Part shown: in pieces, positions 34,310-42,061 of the stretch | Position numbering within the stretch: the stretch's first letter is position 1 | Layout: each line of letters begins with the position of its first letter | Origin: Bradyrhizobium diazoefficiens | Lineage (GTDB): Bacteria > Pseudomonadota > Alphaproteobacteria > Rhizobiales > Xanthobacteraceae | DNA length: 64,000 nt | Assembly (NCBI RefSeq): GCF_016612535.1 | Contig: NZ_JAENXS010000007.1 | Location: 1 to 64,000 of the forward strand | Reading direction: 5' to 3' | Program-made: the position numbers and the translations under genes | The notes under the pieces: generated by a model | What the model was told of the DNA's origin: nothing | The model's input: the letters and a program-made list of their open reading frames with translations, nothing else | Databases searched by the model: none

Positions 34310-35413
34310 CTACACCGCCTGCACCGTCCAACCGATCAGTTCTTTTGCGATGCGTGCGAAGGCCGCGTCGAACGCCGCGACCGCGGCAGCCGGCTCGACC
34401 TTGTCGAGCTTCTCGCTGGTCTCGACCAGACGTGACGCGATCACCTTGCCATTCTTGTCGACGATCCGCGCCGACAGTCCGATCTCGACCCGGGTCTCAC
34501 CGTCCGTGGCGATCCGGAAGCGCCTGATGTCGATCAGGAGCTGGCAGTCCGCCTGCCCGAGGTCGGCCGAGCGCAGCGGGGCGTGGGCGATATCGTAGTT
34601 CTCGAAACTGTCGATCAGCCGCGCCTGCATCAGTTTTGGAATGCTGTCCGCCCACATGAAGTCCGCAAAGCCAGAATTGTCACCAACTGGCGAGAATAGC
34701 ATGCGCTGCGTCTGGAGCATCGCGACAGCGGTCGGCTCGGGAATGGCCAGCGAAGCCGTTAGCGTCTTGCCGGCCGGCCCGAGATTTTGCGGGCTGCGGA
34801 GATCATAGGTGATCTTCTGCGTGGGCGTCCCACCGCCGGTCATCTTCTCGAGGCCCGCCAGAATGCCGTCGAGCTTGCCGGTGTTGCGCGCGAGGCCGTC
34901 GGAGAACGTCTTGAAATTCGCAATCGTATCCTTCAGAGGGCCGGAATTGTCCTCCAGCACGGTGTCGACGCGCCGCAGTGCATCGCGCGCCGCCTGTGTC
35001 ATGCTCTGGCCCGCGCCGGCTTCCGCGATCAAGGTCAGGGGCTCGCCCGACCTGGCGACAATCATGCCGCCCTCCAGTGTTACCACCGGCACGCCGGTCA
35101 GACCCTGGAAATCGAGGCCAACCTTGGTGTCGGTGCGCACCGGCGTCGCAGAGGCGACCGAGATCGTCGCGTTGACGAAGCGCGGATTGTCCAGCGCAAG
35201 GCCAAGCTGCGTCACCTCACCGACACGGATGCCGTTGAACAGCACGCCGGCGCCGACCAGAAGACCCGGCACCGGCCCCTGGAACTGCACGTGGTAATTC
35301 GTGCGCGGCCCGATGCCGCCAGTGTTGTTCAGCCAATAGACGAAGCCGAACACCGCAAGGATCGCGGCCAGCACGAAAGTGCCGATCAGCACATAGGGAG
35401 CGCGGGTTTCCAT
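34310..35413 (-). CDS. MCE (MlaD-like) protein fused to a PqiC-like auxiliary domain
   Basis: The 367-residue protein has an N-terminal membrane anchor (about 8-28), an MCE/MlaD domain (about 35-115, with 'VLFNGIRVGEV' and 'GLTGVPVVTLEGG'), a helical linker, and from about residue 200 a second domain resembling the ABC-type transport auxiliary component (PqiC/DUF330: 'YDLRSPQNLG', 'IPEPTAVAMLQTQRM', 'LIDIRRFRI'). In most bacteria the latter is a separate outer-membrane lipoprotein. Here there is no lipobox, so the domain is tethered to the inner membrane through the MCE part. It is the third gene of a phospholipid-transport-type ABC operon, three bases after the ATPase gene. Confidence 0.85.
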   Translation of the reverse strand: METRAPYVLIGTFVLAAILAVFGFVYWLNNTGGIGPRTNYHVQFQGPVPGLLVGAGVLFNGIRVGEVTQLGLALDNPRFVNATISVASATPVRTDTKVGLDFQGLTGVPVVTLEGGMIVARSGEPLTLIAEAGAGQSMTQAARDALRRVDTVLEDNSGPLKDTIANFKTFSDGLARNTGKLDGILAGLEKMTGGGTPTQKITYDLRSPQNLGPAGKTLTASLAIPEPTAVAMLQTQRMLFSPVGDNSGFADFMWADSIPKLMQARLIDSFENYDIAHAPLRSADLGQADCQLLIDIRRFRIATDGETRVEIGLSARIVDKNGKVIASRLVETSEKLDKVEPAAAVAAFDAAFARIAKELIGWTVQAV

Positions 35414-35416
35414 GTC

Positions 35417-36193
35417 TCATCTCATCTGTGGTTGCAACATCTGCGAGCGCTTGCCGTGGAAATAGGCGCGCACCCAGGGATGCTCGGACTGCAGCAGTTC
35501 GCGCATCGGACCGATCGCCACGATCCTGCCGTCGGCGAGCGCGGCGACCCGGTCGCAGACAGTGGTGAGGCTCGCGAGATCATGGGTGACCATGAAGACG
35601 GTGAGGCCCAAAGTCTTCTGCAGCGTCCTGATCAACGCGTCGAAATCTCCGGCGGCGATCGGATCAAGGCCGGAGGTCGGCTCGTCGAGGAAGAGGATCG
35701 GCGGATCGAGCGCGAGTGCGCGCGCCAGCGCCACGCGCTTGGTCATGCCGCCGGAGAGTTCCGACGGATATTTGTCGCCATCCTGCGGACGCAACCCGAC
35801 CATCTCGAGCTTGGCGATCGCCATCTCGTTCATCAGCTCCTGTGACAGCACGAGATTTTCGCGAAGCGGAAATTGTATGTTCTGCCGGACCGTCAATGAG
35901 GAGAACAGCGCCCCCTGCTGGAACAGGATGCCCCAAGTCGCAGCCGTGCCGCGGTCATGCGGGCCACCGATCGGCTGCCCCATGATTTCGATGGTGCCGC
36001 CGCGGCGCGGGATGAGGCCGATGATGGTGCGCATCAGCACCGACTTGCCGCCGCCGGATGCGCCGACGAGCCCGAGGATTTCACCGCGACGGACGTCGAG
36101 CGACAGATGGTCAAGCACGGTCTGGCGACCGAAACCGACCACAAGGTCACTGACGCGGATCGCGAGCTCGTCCTTCGGTTCGGGCATCTTCAC
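35417..36193 (-). CDS. MCE/Mla-type ABC transporter ATPase
   Basis: A 258-residue ATPase with Walker A 'GASGGGKS' near 44-51, Q-loop 'LFQQGALF', signature 'LSGGMTKR', Walker B 'ILFLDEPTSGLD' and switch 'VTHD', all typical of MlaF-like proteins. The GTG at 36193 overlaps the permease stop (GTGA), suggesting coupling; an ATG two codons in is an alternative. With the permease and MCE protein it should move lipids between inner membrane and periplasm. Confidence 0.9.
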   Translation of the reverse strand: MKMPEPKDELAIRVSDLVVGFGRQTVLDHLSLDVRRGEILGLVGASGGGKSVLMRTIIGLIPRRGGTIEIMGQPIGGPHDRGTAATWGILFQQGALFSSLTVRQNIQFPLRENLVLSQELMNEMAIAKLEMVGLRPQDGDKYPSELSGGMTKRVALARALALDPPILFLDEPTSGLDPIAAGDFDALIRTLQKTLGLTVFMVTHDLASLTTVCDRVAALADGRIVAIGPMRELLQSEHPWVRAYFHGKRSQMLQPQMR

Positions 36194-37332
36194 ATTCCGA
36201 TTGAGGCGAAGAAGATCGCGAACAAGCCATCGAGCACGATCACCAGGAAGATCGACTTGACCACCGATGTGGTGGTCTGCCGCCCTAGCGACTCCGCGCT
36301 GCCCTTGACGCGCAATCCCTCGCTGCAGGCAACGATCCCGATCACCAGCGCCATGAACGGCGCCTTCAGGATCCCGACCTCGAAATGAGTGACGGAGACG
36401 GCTTCATGGAGTCGCGCGATGTAGATCGCAGGCCCCATGTCGCCGTAGAATTGCGCGACCAGGCCGCCGCCGTAGAGCGCGGCAATCGATCCGATGAAGG
36501 AGAGAATTGGCAGAGCGATGACCAGAGCGGCAACCCGCGGCAGGATCAGGACGTCGACGGGATCGAGCCCCATGGTCGTGAGCGCATCAATCTCCTCGCG
36601 CATTTTCATCGAGCCGAGCTCGGCGGTATAGGCGCTCCCTGACCGGCCGGCGACCATGATGGCGACAATCAGCAGGCCGAGCTCGCGCAGGACGAGGATG
36701 CCGACCATGTCGACGGTGTAGGACTCCGCGCCGAACCTGCGGAAGTGGAAAAACCCTTGCTGGGCGATGATGGCGCCGATCAGGAACGTGATCAGCATGA
36801 CGATGGGAATCGCCTGCAATCCGATCCGGTTGAGCTGATAGACCAGCGATGTCAGCCGCAACGAGCGGGGCCGTCGCACGACACCGGTCACGGCCATGAA
36901 CAGAGCGCCGAGCATTTGCAAAAAGATCGCGACGTCTTCGCGGGCACCGAGCGTGGCCTTGCCGAGCTCGTGCAGCCTGAGCAGGACCGGGTTGGGTGCG
37001 GACGCCGGCGGCGGCGTGTGGCGATTGACCTGGCGCACTTCCTCCAGCAAGCCGCTGAAATGATCGGCCACGCCAACGATCTCAGCTGATCGCTCCGACG
37101 ATGCCACCTTGCGGGACAGCTTCTCCAAAATCCAAGCGCCGAGCGTATCGAGCGCGCTGATGCCGGACATGTCCAGTGTCACGGCTCTCGATCGATCGAC
37201 ATCCGCGCCGACCGATCGGGACAACATTTCGAGCGCCGACACGTTGGCTGCGATCCACTGCCCCTCGGGTCGCAGTTCAAGCGTATCGCCAGACGGCGTT
37301 GCCAGCAGCAGCGGTTCCGAATTCACGCGCAT
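36190..37332 (-). CDS. STAS-MlaE fusion permease of MCE-type ABC transporter
   Basis: The 380-residue protein combines an N-terminal STAS-like domain (about 1-95, 'VTLDMSGISALDTLGAWIL' in part) with a MlaE permease domain (about 130-380, 'FLIGAIIAQQGFFHFRRFG', 'VAGRSGSAYTAELGSMKMREEIDAL' in part). In E. coli the STAS part is a separate protein, MlaB; fusion forms are known. It leads the three-gene operon. An FNR box at 37393-37406 with TAGAAA at 37371-37366 sits upstream, so lipid traffic is predicted to respond to low oxygen. AGAGGA is very close to the start codon. Confidence 0.88.
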   Translation of the reverse strand: MRVNSEPLLLATPSGDTLELRPEGQWIAANVSALEMLSRSVGADVDRSRAVTLDMSGISALDTLGAWILEKLSRKVASSERSAEIVGVADHFSGLLEEVRQVNRHTPPPASAPNPVLLRLHELGKATLGAREDVAIFLQMLGALFMAVTGVVRRPRSLRLTSLVYQLNRIGLQAIPIVMLITFLIGAIIAQQGFFHFRRFGAESYTVDMVGILVLRELGLLIVAIMVAGRSGSAYTAELGSMKMREEIDALTTMGLDPVDVLILPRVAALVIALPILSFIGSIAALYGGGLVAQFYGDMGPAIYIARLHEAVSVTHFEVGILKAPFMALVIGIVACSEGLRVKGSAESLGRQTTTSVVKSIFLVIVLDGLFAIFFASIGM

Positions 37333-37392
37333 ATCCTCTTGAGACGACTGGTCCCGGATCGTTTGTTTCTAGGCCGACATAGGGTTGGTCGA

Positions 37393-37406
37393 TTGACCTG
37401 CGTCAA
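37393..37406 (-). promoter_or_regulatory. FNR box for the MCE operon
   Basis: TTGACCTGCGTCAA, with -10-like TAGAAA at 37371-37366 placing it at about -41. The identical 14-mer recurs at 46543-46556. Confidence 0.7.
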
Positions 37407-37424
37407 ACACGAACACCCGTCCGC

Positions 37425-37438
37425 TTGATGCAAATCAA
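37425..37438 (+). promoter_or_regulatory. FNR box for the YqjD-like operon, perfect palindrome
   Basis: TTGATGCAAATCAA matches TTGAT-N4-ATCAA. CATAGT at 37459-37464 is the -10 candidate; the ATG follows 52 bases after the box. Confidence 0.75.
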
Positions 37439-37489
37439 TGGTTGTTGGTTTCGCGTGCATAGTCTCTCGCCATTCGATGGAGACCACCA

Positions 37490-37765
37490 ATGTTCGACAC
37501 CGGCAGAATGAGCGACGAGTTGAGGGCGCTGAAGGTCGACGTCACGCGCCTCTTGAGCGCGGCCGGCGAGGATATGTTCGAGAACTCAAAGGACCGTGCC
37601 GAGGCCCTCGCTGATCAGATCAGCGCGGCGCTGGCCGAACTCGGCGAAACCGTCAGCGAGGAGCAGGACCAGTTGCATGATCTCATCGCGGAGCGCCCTG
37701 TCGCCTCGCTCGCTTCCGCCTTTGCGCTCGGCGTGGTGGTCGGCTTCATGCTGAGGAGGCATTAG
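37490..37765 (+). CDS. ElaB/YqjD (DUF883)-like membrane-anchored protein
   Basis: A 91-residue protein with a charged helical N-terminal region (about 1-65) and a C-terminal glycine-containing membrane helix 'ASAFALGVVVGFMLRR', the plan of YqjD/ElaB proteins that bind ribosomes or tether to the inner membrane in stationary phase. A GGAG site precedes the ATG. It directly precedes the holin-X-like gene and is preceded by a perfect FNR box, linking it to low-oxygen growth arrest. Confidence 0.82.
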   Translation: MFDTGRMSDELRALKVDVTRLLSAAGEDMFENSKDRAEALADQISAALAELGETVSEEQDQLHDLIAERPVASLASAFALGVVVGFMLRRH

Positions 37766-38254
37766 GTGAATACGGAGAACGTGGTCAAACATCTGCGCGC
37801 TCTGTGGCGTACGGACAGGATCATCGCGGATATTCGGCTGCGTCACCTGCTGATCGGCCTCGGCCTGCAGGCCTTCGCGGCGCTGATCGCCGCATTCGGG
37901 CTCCTGATGCTGGAACTGTCCGCTTATTTTGCCCTGGTCCAGATCTGGAGCGCGATCGCCGCAGCCTCGGTCCTTGGAGCGATCAATTTCGTCATCGCGA
38001 CGGTTTTGTTCATGGTCGCCGGCAGCTCGCCCTCAGGCCGCGACATCGAGCTCGCCAATGAGATCCATCGTACGTCGATCGAGGCTCTCCAAGTCGAAGC
38101 CCGGGCGTTTCAGGCCCAATTGACCGGCGCGGTTCATCATCCGCTCAGCACGATCGTGCCGGTGCTGGTGCCGCTGATCGCGATCATCGTCAAGAACATG
38201 CGGAAGACGGCCAGGGAGAGTGCCGCAGACGCATCGTCCGAAGCGCGCTCGTAG
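37766..38254 (+). CDS. Holin-X/DUF1469-like two-span membrane protein
   Basis: A 162-residue protein starting at GTG immediately after the previous stop. It has two hydrophobic hairpin segments (about 27-85: 'LLIGLGLQAFAALIAAFGLLML' in part and 'VLGAINFVIATVLFMVAG'), a helical loop and a third hydrophobic stretch near 127-143. This resembles the YqjE/holin-X proteins that accompany YqjD genes. Role likely envelope-related; not a phage holin, as no phage genes are nearby. Confidence 0.75.
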   Translation: MNTENVVKHLRALWRTDRIIADIRLRHLLIGLGLQAFAALIAAFGLLMLELSAYFALVQIWSAIAAASVLGAINFVIATVLFMVAGSSPSGRDIELANEIHRTSIEALQVEARAFQAQLTGAVHHPLSTIVPVLVPLIAIIVKNMRKTARESAADASSEARS

Positions 38255-38264
38255 CCGGCGCGCG

Positions 38265-40955
38265 TCAGAGCTTCAGCCGGACTTCACAGATGTCCGGCTC
38301 GGTCGAATCCGGCTTGATCTCGAAACCAAGTTGCCGGCACATATCGAGCATCACGACGTTCTCCTTGAGCACGTCGCCCGAGATGGTCTTCAGACCTTCC
38401 GATTTTGCATAGTCGATGATCAACTGCATCAAGGCCCAGCCGAGCCCCCTGCCCTTGAGGTCGGACCGCAGCAGGATCGCGTACTCACCGCTCTCGTAGA
38501 TCGAGTCCGAGTGAAGGCGCACCACTCCGACCATCTCGTTCTTGTCATCGAACGCAATGAACGCCATCGCGCGCGCATAATCGAGCTGAGTCAGGCGCGC
38601 GATGAACTCGTGGGTAAATTCCTTCATCGGCGCGAAGAAGCGCAGGCGAAGATCGTGGGCCGTGACGTGACGCAGGAACTCGTGAATGGTCGGCTCGTCC
38701 TCGGGACGGAGGGGCCGCACGGAGATGCGCCAGCCGTCCTTGAGCGCGAGGCGGCGCTCCCATTGCGACGGATAGGCTCGGACGGCGAAATTGGCGGGGC
38801 CGGAGCCTGCAAATTTCCTCTGCAGCAGTCCCACCGCGACGCGGGCATCGACGGCCGTCACGCCGGTTTCGTCCGCCAGCAGCGGATTAATATCAAGTTC
38901 GCGGACTTCGGGGATGTCAGTCGCCATTTGCGCCAGCTTGACGAGAACCATGGCGACAGCGTCCTGCTTGACGGCCGGCACATCCCGGTACGCGGGCAAC
39001 AATCGCGACACACGTGTGCGCTCGATCAGGTCGCGGGCGAGCTGCAAATCGAGCGGCGGCAGCCCCAAGGCCTTGTCGTTGATGATCTCTACCGCCGTCC
39101 CGCCACGGCCGAACACGACAACGGTGCCGAAAGTCGGATCGTCGGCCAAGCCCAGGATCAGTTCGCGCGCCTTCGGCTTGACGACCATTGCCTGGACGAT
39201 GAGGCCGGAGATGCGGGCTTCGGGCCACAACTTCTTCGCCCGCGCGAGAATATCAGCGGCCGCCGTGCGTACCGCAACCGGCGTGGTCAGATTGAGCACG
39301 ACACCGCCGACATCGGATTTGTGCACGATGTCGCGCGACATGATCTTGAGCACGACTGTGGCGCCTTGCGCGAATATCTCGTCCGCGTAGGCGACGGCCT
39401 GCTCGATATCTGCCGCCGCGTAGGTTGGCACGATTGCGATGTCATAGCAGCCAAGCAGATGCTTGATCTCGACGGGTTCGAGCCATTTTCGGCCATCGGC
39501 GATAGCCGCCGCGACGATCTGTCTCGCAGCCGCAACATCCGGTACGAAGGTGTCCGGCATCGCCGGCGGAACCTGGCTGAGTTCGTCGACCACTTCGCGA
39601 TGCCGGACCAGATGCATGAAGCCACGCACCGCGTCATCTTCAGTCGGATAGTTCGGAATGCCGGCGTCGGACAGCGTCGCAATGATTCCCTGATCGGCTC
39701 CGATCCAGGCCGCAAGCACAGGCTTGGCCCAACTGCGGTGCTTCTGGCGGTACTTGCCGACAAGCTCCGTCACGGTCGTCGCGATCGCGGTGGCCGAAGC
39801 GATCGCGGTCTGGACGTTGAGCACGAGGACCGCATCATTCTCGGAGTCGTCGAGCAGCACTTCCAGCGCCGCGGCATAGCGCGACGCATCGGCGTCGCCG
39901 ACGATATCGATAGGATTTGCGCCGGACCAGGTCGGCGGCAGCACCGCGTCGAGCTTCTGACGCGTGTCTGGTGTCATGGGTGCGGGAACTCCGCCAAGGT
40001 CCGCCAGCCGATCGACCGCCAGAACGCCGATACCGCCACCATTGGTCAGAATGGCGAGGCGCTTTCCCGCCGGCGATCCGATCCGGCCAAGCGTCTCGGC
40101 ACAATCGAACAGCTCGCGCAGATCGGATACTCGGAGAACGCCGGCGCGGCGGAAGGCCGCATCATAGACGGCGTCCGCGCCAGCGAGCGCGCCCGTGTGC
40201 GTGGCGGCAGCCTTCGCACCTTGCGCCATGCGACCGGACTTCACCACGACGACGGGCTTCACGCGTGCTGCAGCGCGCGCCGCCGACATGAATTTCCGCG
40301 CGTCCTTGATGGCCTCGATATAGAGCAGGATCGCGCGGGTCTTGTGGTCCATCGCGAAATGGTCGAGCAGGTCCGCGATGTCGACGTCGATCTGATCGCC
40401 GATAGTGACGATGCCGGAAAAGCCGACGCCGCGCTGGGCGGCCCAGTCCACCATACCCGCCGCGATCGCACCCGACTGCGAGATCAGCGCGAGGTTTCCC
40501 GCCGCGGGCATGTGCGCTGCGAAACTTGCGTTGAGGCTTGCGCCGGGCATCATGATGCCGAGGCAGTTGGGGCCTATCAGCCGCATGCCATGTTTGCGGG
40601 CAGCAGCGGTGGCGGCTTCCTGCAGCGAGCCCGGTCCATGACCAAGCCCCGCCGAAACGATCAAGGCGCCGGCCGAGCCGCGACGGCCGGCCCGGTCGAT
40701 GATGTCAGGCACCGCGTGCGCCGGCGCGGTGATGACGACGAGTTCGGGCACGAATGGCAGTTGCTCCAGGCTACTTACTGCCGCGACGCCGCCGATTTCG
40801 GCATGGCGTGGGTTCACCAAACCGAACAGCCCCTTGAATTCCGCCTTGCGAATGTTCTCCAGCACCGCGCGTCCGACGGAGACCGGCCGGGAGCTTGCGC
40901 CGACCAGCGCGACCGACCGGGGCGACAACAGGTTTTTCAGGCGGTAGGTCGACAT
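38265..40955 (-). CDS. Acyl-CoA synthetase (NDP-forming)-GNAT fusion, Pat-like protein acetyltransferase
   Basis: The 896-residue protein has the layout of bacterial lysine acetyltransferase Pat/PatZ: CoA-binding domain (about 1-130, 'ALVGAS'), succinyl-CoA-ligase-like domains with 'ISQSGAIA' and 'AAATHTGALAG', an ATP-grasp domain (about 480-700), and a C-terminal GNAT domain (about 735-896) with 'RSDLKGRGLGWALM', the acetyl-CoA pyrophosphate loop. His253 in the THTGALAG motif corresponds, as I recall the family, to the phosphohistidine of ADP-forming acetyl-CoA synthetases, a residue reported lost in Salmonella Pat. It follows the universal stress gene by 70 bases, so it is probably FNR-controlled. 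Confidence 0.87.
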   Translation of the reverse strand: MSTYRLKNLLSPRSVALVGASSRPVSVGRAVLENIRKAEFKGLFGLVNPRHAEIGGVAAVSSLEQLPFVPELVVITAPAHAVPDIIDRAGRRGSAGALIVSAGLGHGPGSLQEAATAAARKHGMRLIGPNCLGIMMPGASLNASFAAHMPAAGNLALISQSGAIAAGMVDWAAQRGVGFSGIVTIGDQIDVDIADLLDHFAMDHKTRAILLYIEAIKDARKFMSAARAAARVKPVVVVKSGRMAQGAKAAATHTGALAGADAVYDAAFRRAGVLRVSDLRELFDCAETLGRIGSPAGKRLAILTNGGGIGVLAVDRLADLGGVPAPMTPDTRQKLDAVLPPTWSGANPIDIVGDADASRYAAALEVLLDDSENDAVLVLNVQTAIASATAIATTVTELVGKYRQKHRSWAKPVLAAWIGADQGIIATLSDAGIPNYPTEDDAVRGFMHLVRHREVVDELSQVPPAMPDTFVPDVAAARQIVAAAIADGRKWLEPVEIKHLLGCYDIAIVPTYAAADIEQAVAYADEIFAQGATVVLKIMSRDIVHKSDVGGVVLNLTTPVAVRTAAADILARAKKLWPEARISGLIVQAMVVKPKARELILGLADDPTFGTVVVFGRGGTAVEIINDKALGLPPLDLQLARDLIERTRVSRLLPAYRDVPAVKQDAVAMVLVKLAQMATDIPEVRELDINPLLADETGVTAVDARVAVGLLQRKFAGSGPANFAVRAYPSQWERRLALKDGWRISVRPLRPEDEPTIHEFLRHVTAHDLRLRFFAPMKEFTHEFIARLTQLDYARAMAFIAFDDKNEMVGVVRLHSDSIYESGEYAILLRSDLKGRGLGWALMQLIIDYAKSEGLKTISGDVLKENVVMLDMCRQLGFEIKPDSTEPDICEVRLKL

Positions 40956-41025
40956 GACTGCATTCGTCCGTTCGGGCGACGGGTCCGATGGCTGGACACC
41001 TGGCTTTGGCGCGTAGAGAACGCCC

Positions 41026-41865
41026 CTAGTGCGACATCATTACCCAGCACGGTGGCTGGCCGATGACCGTCTTGGTCACGCCGCCCCAAACGGTCTCGTT
41101 CAGACGCGAATGGTGGTAGGCGCCCATGACGATGGCGTCGATGCTGTGGGATTGCGCCCAGCTCCCCAGCACCTTGCCGATCGAGCTGCCACCGCCCTTC
41201 ACGGTTTCGAAGGACGCATAGACCCCGTGTTCCCTAAGATGATCGACGAGACTTGTGCCGGATTGCGTGGTGGAGTCGCCCTTGTCGTCCGCCACCGTGA
41301 TCACGCGCACCACGGCGGCGGCCTGCAGGATCGGCAATGCATCGCCGACTGCACGCGCGGCACGCGCCGAGTTGTCCCAGGCAATCACGACATTCTCGAA
41401 CTCCGGCCGCAGCGCCTCCACATGCTGCTCCGGACAGAGCAGCAGCGGCCGGCCGGATTGGAACAGGAAGGTTTCAACGATATTTTCGGTTCGACTATCG
41501 TGCGGCTTCACGGGGATCAGCGTAAGATCGCTGAAGCGCGCGTGCTCAGCCAAAGTTGATGCAATCTGGTCCGCCGGCACCCTGCCTGATCGGCTTTGAG
41601 CGCGAATGCCGATACGCGAAGTCGCATTGGTGAATGCGTTCAGGAGCTGCTGCGTGTCGCCCGCCTCGCGCACGAGGCTGAGTTCGGCGGCCTCCGGGTC
41701 ATCAGGGAATACCACCTTCGGCCGCACGAAGACATCTTCCTCGAGCGCAAGCCCAGTCACCCTAGCACCGAGGTCGGCCGCAACGGCCACGCACTTCTCA
41801 ATCGCGGCCAGCGTGGGGGCACGCGGCTGGCCAATGAGCGGCAGAAAGACGTCCTTGATGGGCAT
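41026..41865 (-). CDS. Tandem universal stress protein (two UspA domains)
   Basis: The 279-residue protein has two UspA folds; the second ends with 'MGAYHHSRLNETVWGGVTKTVI' (quoted in part), close to the G-x2-G-x9-G(S/T) ATP-binding motif with the first glycine changed. AGGAG lies eight bases before ATG 41865. It leads an operon with the Pat-like gene. The FNR box at 41913-41926 and TATTTT at 41891-41886 form a class II promoter. Tandem Usp proteins are typical of hypoxia stimulons. Confidence 0.88.
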   Translation of the reverse strand: MPIKDVFLPLIGQPRAPTLAAIEKCVAVAADLGARVTGLALEEDVFVRPKVVFPDDPEAAELSLVREAGDTQQLLNAFTNATSRIGIRAQSRSGRVPADQIASTLAEHARFSDLTLIPVKPHDSRTENIVETFLFQSGRPLLLCPEQHVEALRPEFENVVIAWDNSARAARAVGDALPILQAAAVVRVITVADDKGDSTTQSGTSLVDHLREHGVYASFETVKGGGSSIGKVLGSWAQSHSIDAIVMGAYHHSRLNETVWGGVTKTVIGQPPCWVMMSH

Positions 41866-41912
41866 CGGGATTCTCCTTGCCGGCCAAAATAGGCCGTCTT
41901 TGGTCCGGACGC

Positions 41913-41926
41913 TTGATCCTCCTCAA
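41913..41926 (-). promoter_or_regulatory. FNR box for the usp-pat operon
   Basis: TTGATCCTCCTCAA. -10-like TATTTT at 41891-41886 places its centre near -41; the ATG is 48 bases away. Confidence 0.75.
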
Positions 41927-41963
41927 GCCGGGAAAACTCCGCACCGCCAGCCGACGACAAGCC

Positions 41964-41977
41964 TTGACGGAAGTCAA
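41964..41977 (+). promoter_or_regulatory. FNR box for the kinase-CHAD operon
   Basis: TTGACGGAAGTCAA, inside a longer CCTTGAC-N4-GTCAAGG inverted repeat. The expected -10 position holds only a weak TAAGGG (41999-42004). Confidence 0.65.
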
Positions 41978-42061
41978 GGACTGGTCGTGATCCCGCGCTA
42001 AGGGTTACCCTGGTTCGCGGCAGGGCCGCCTGGCGCCCCATCTGCATGGATACCGGCAGAG

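Noticed and set aside
37766..38254. Phage holin and hence a prophage remnant
   Set aside because: The two-span protein follows a YqjD-like gene in an FNR-controlled pair; no integrase, att repeat or other phage gene is near.
38220..41066. Plus-strand frame of 948 codons over the Pat-like gene
   Set aside because: It is the antisense of a high-GC gene. The minus-strand protein has clear CoA-ligase, ATP-grasp and GNAT motifs.
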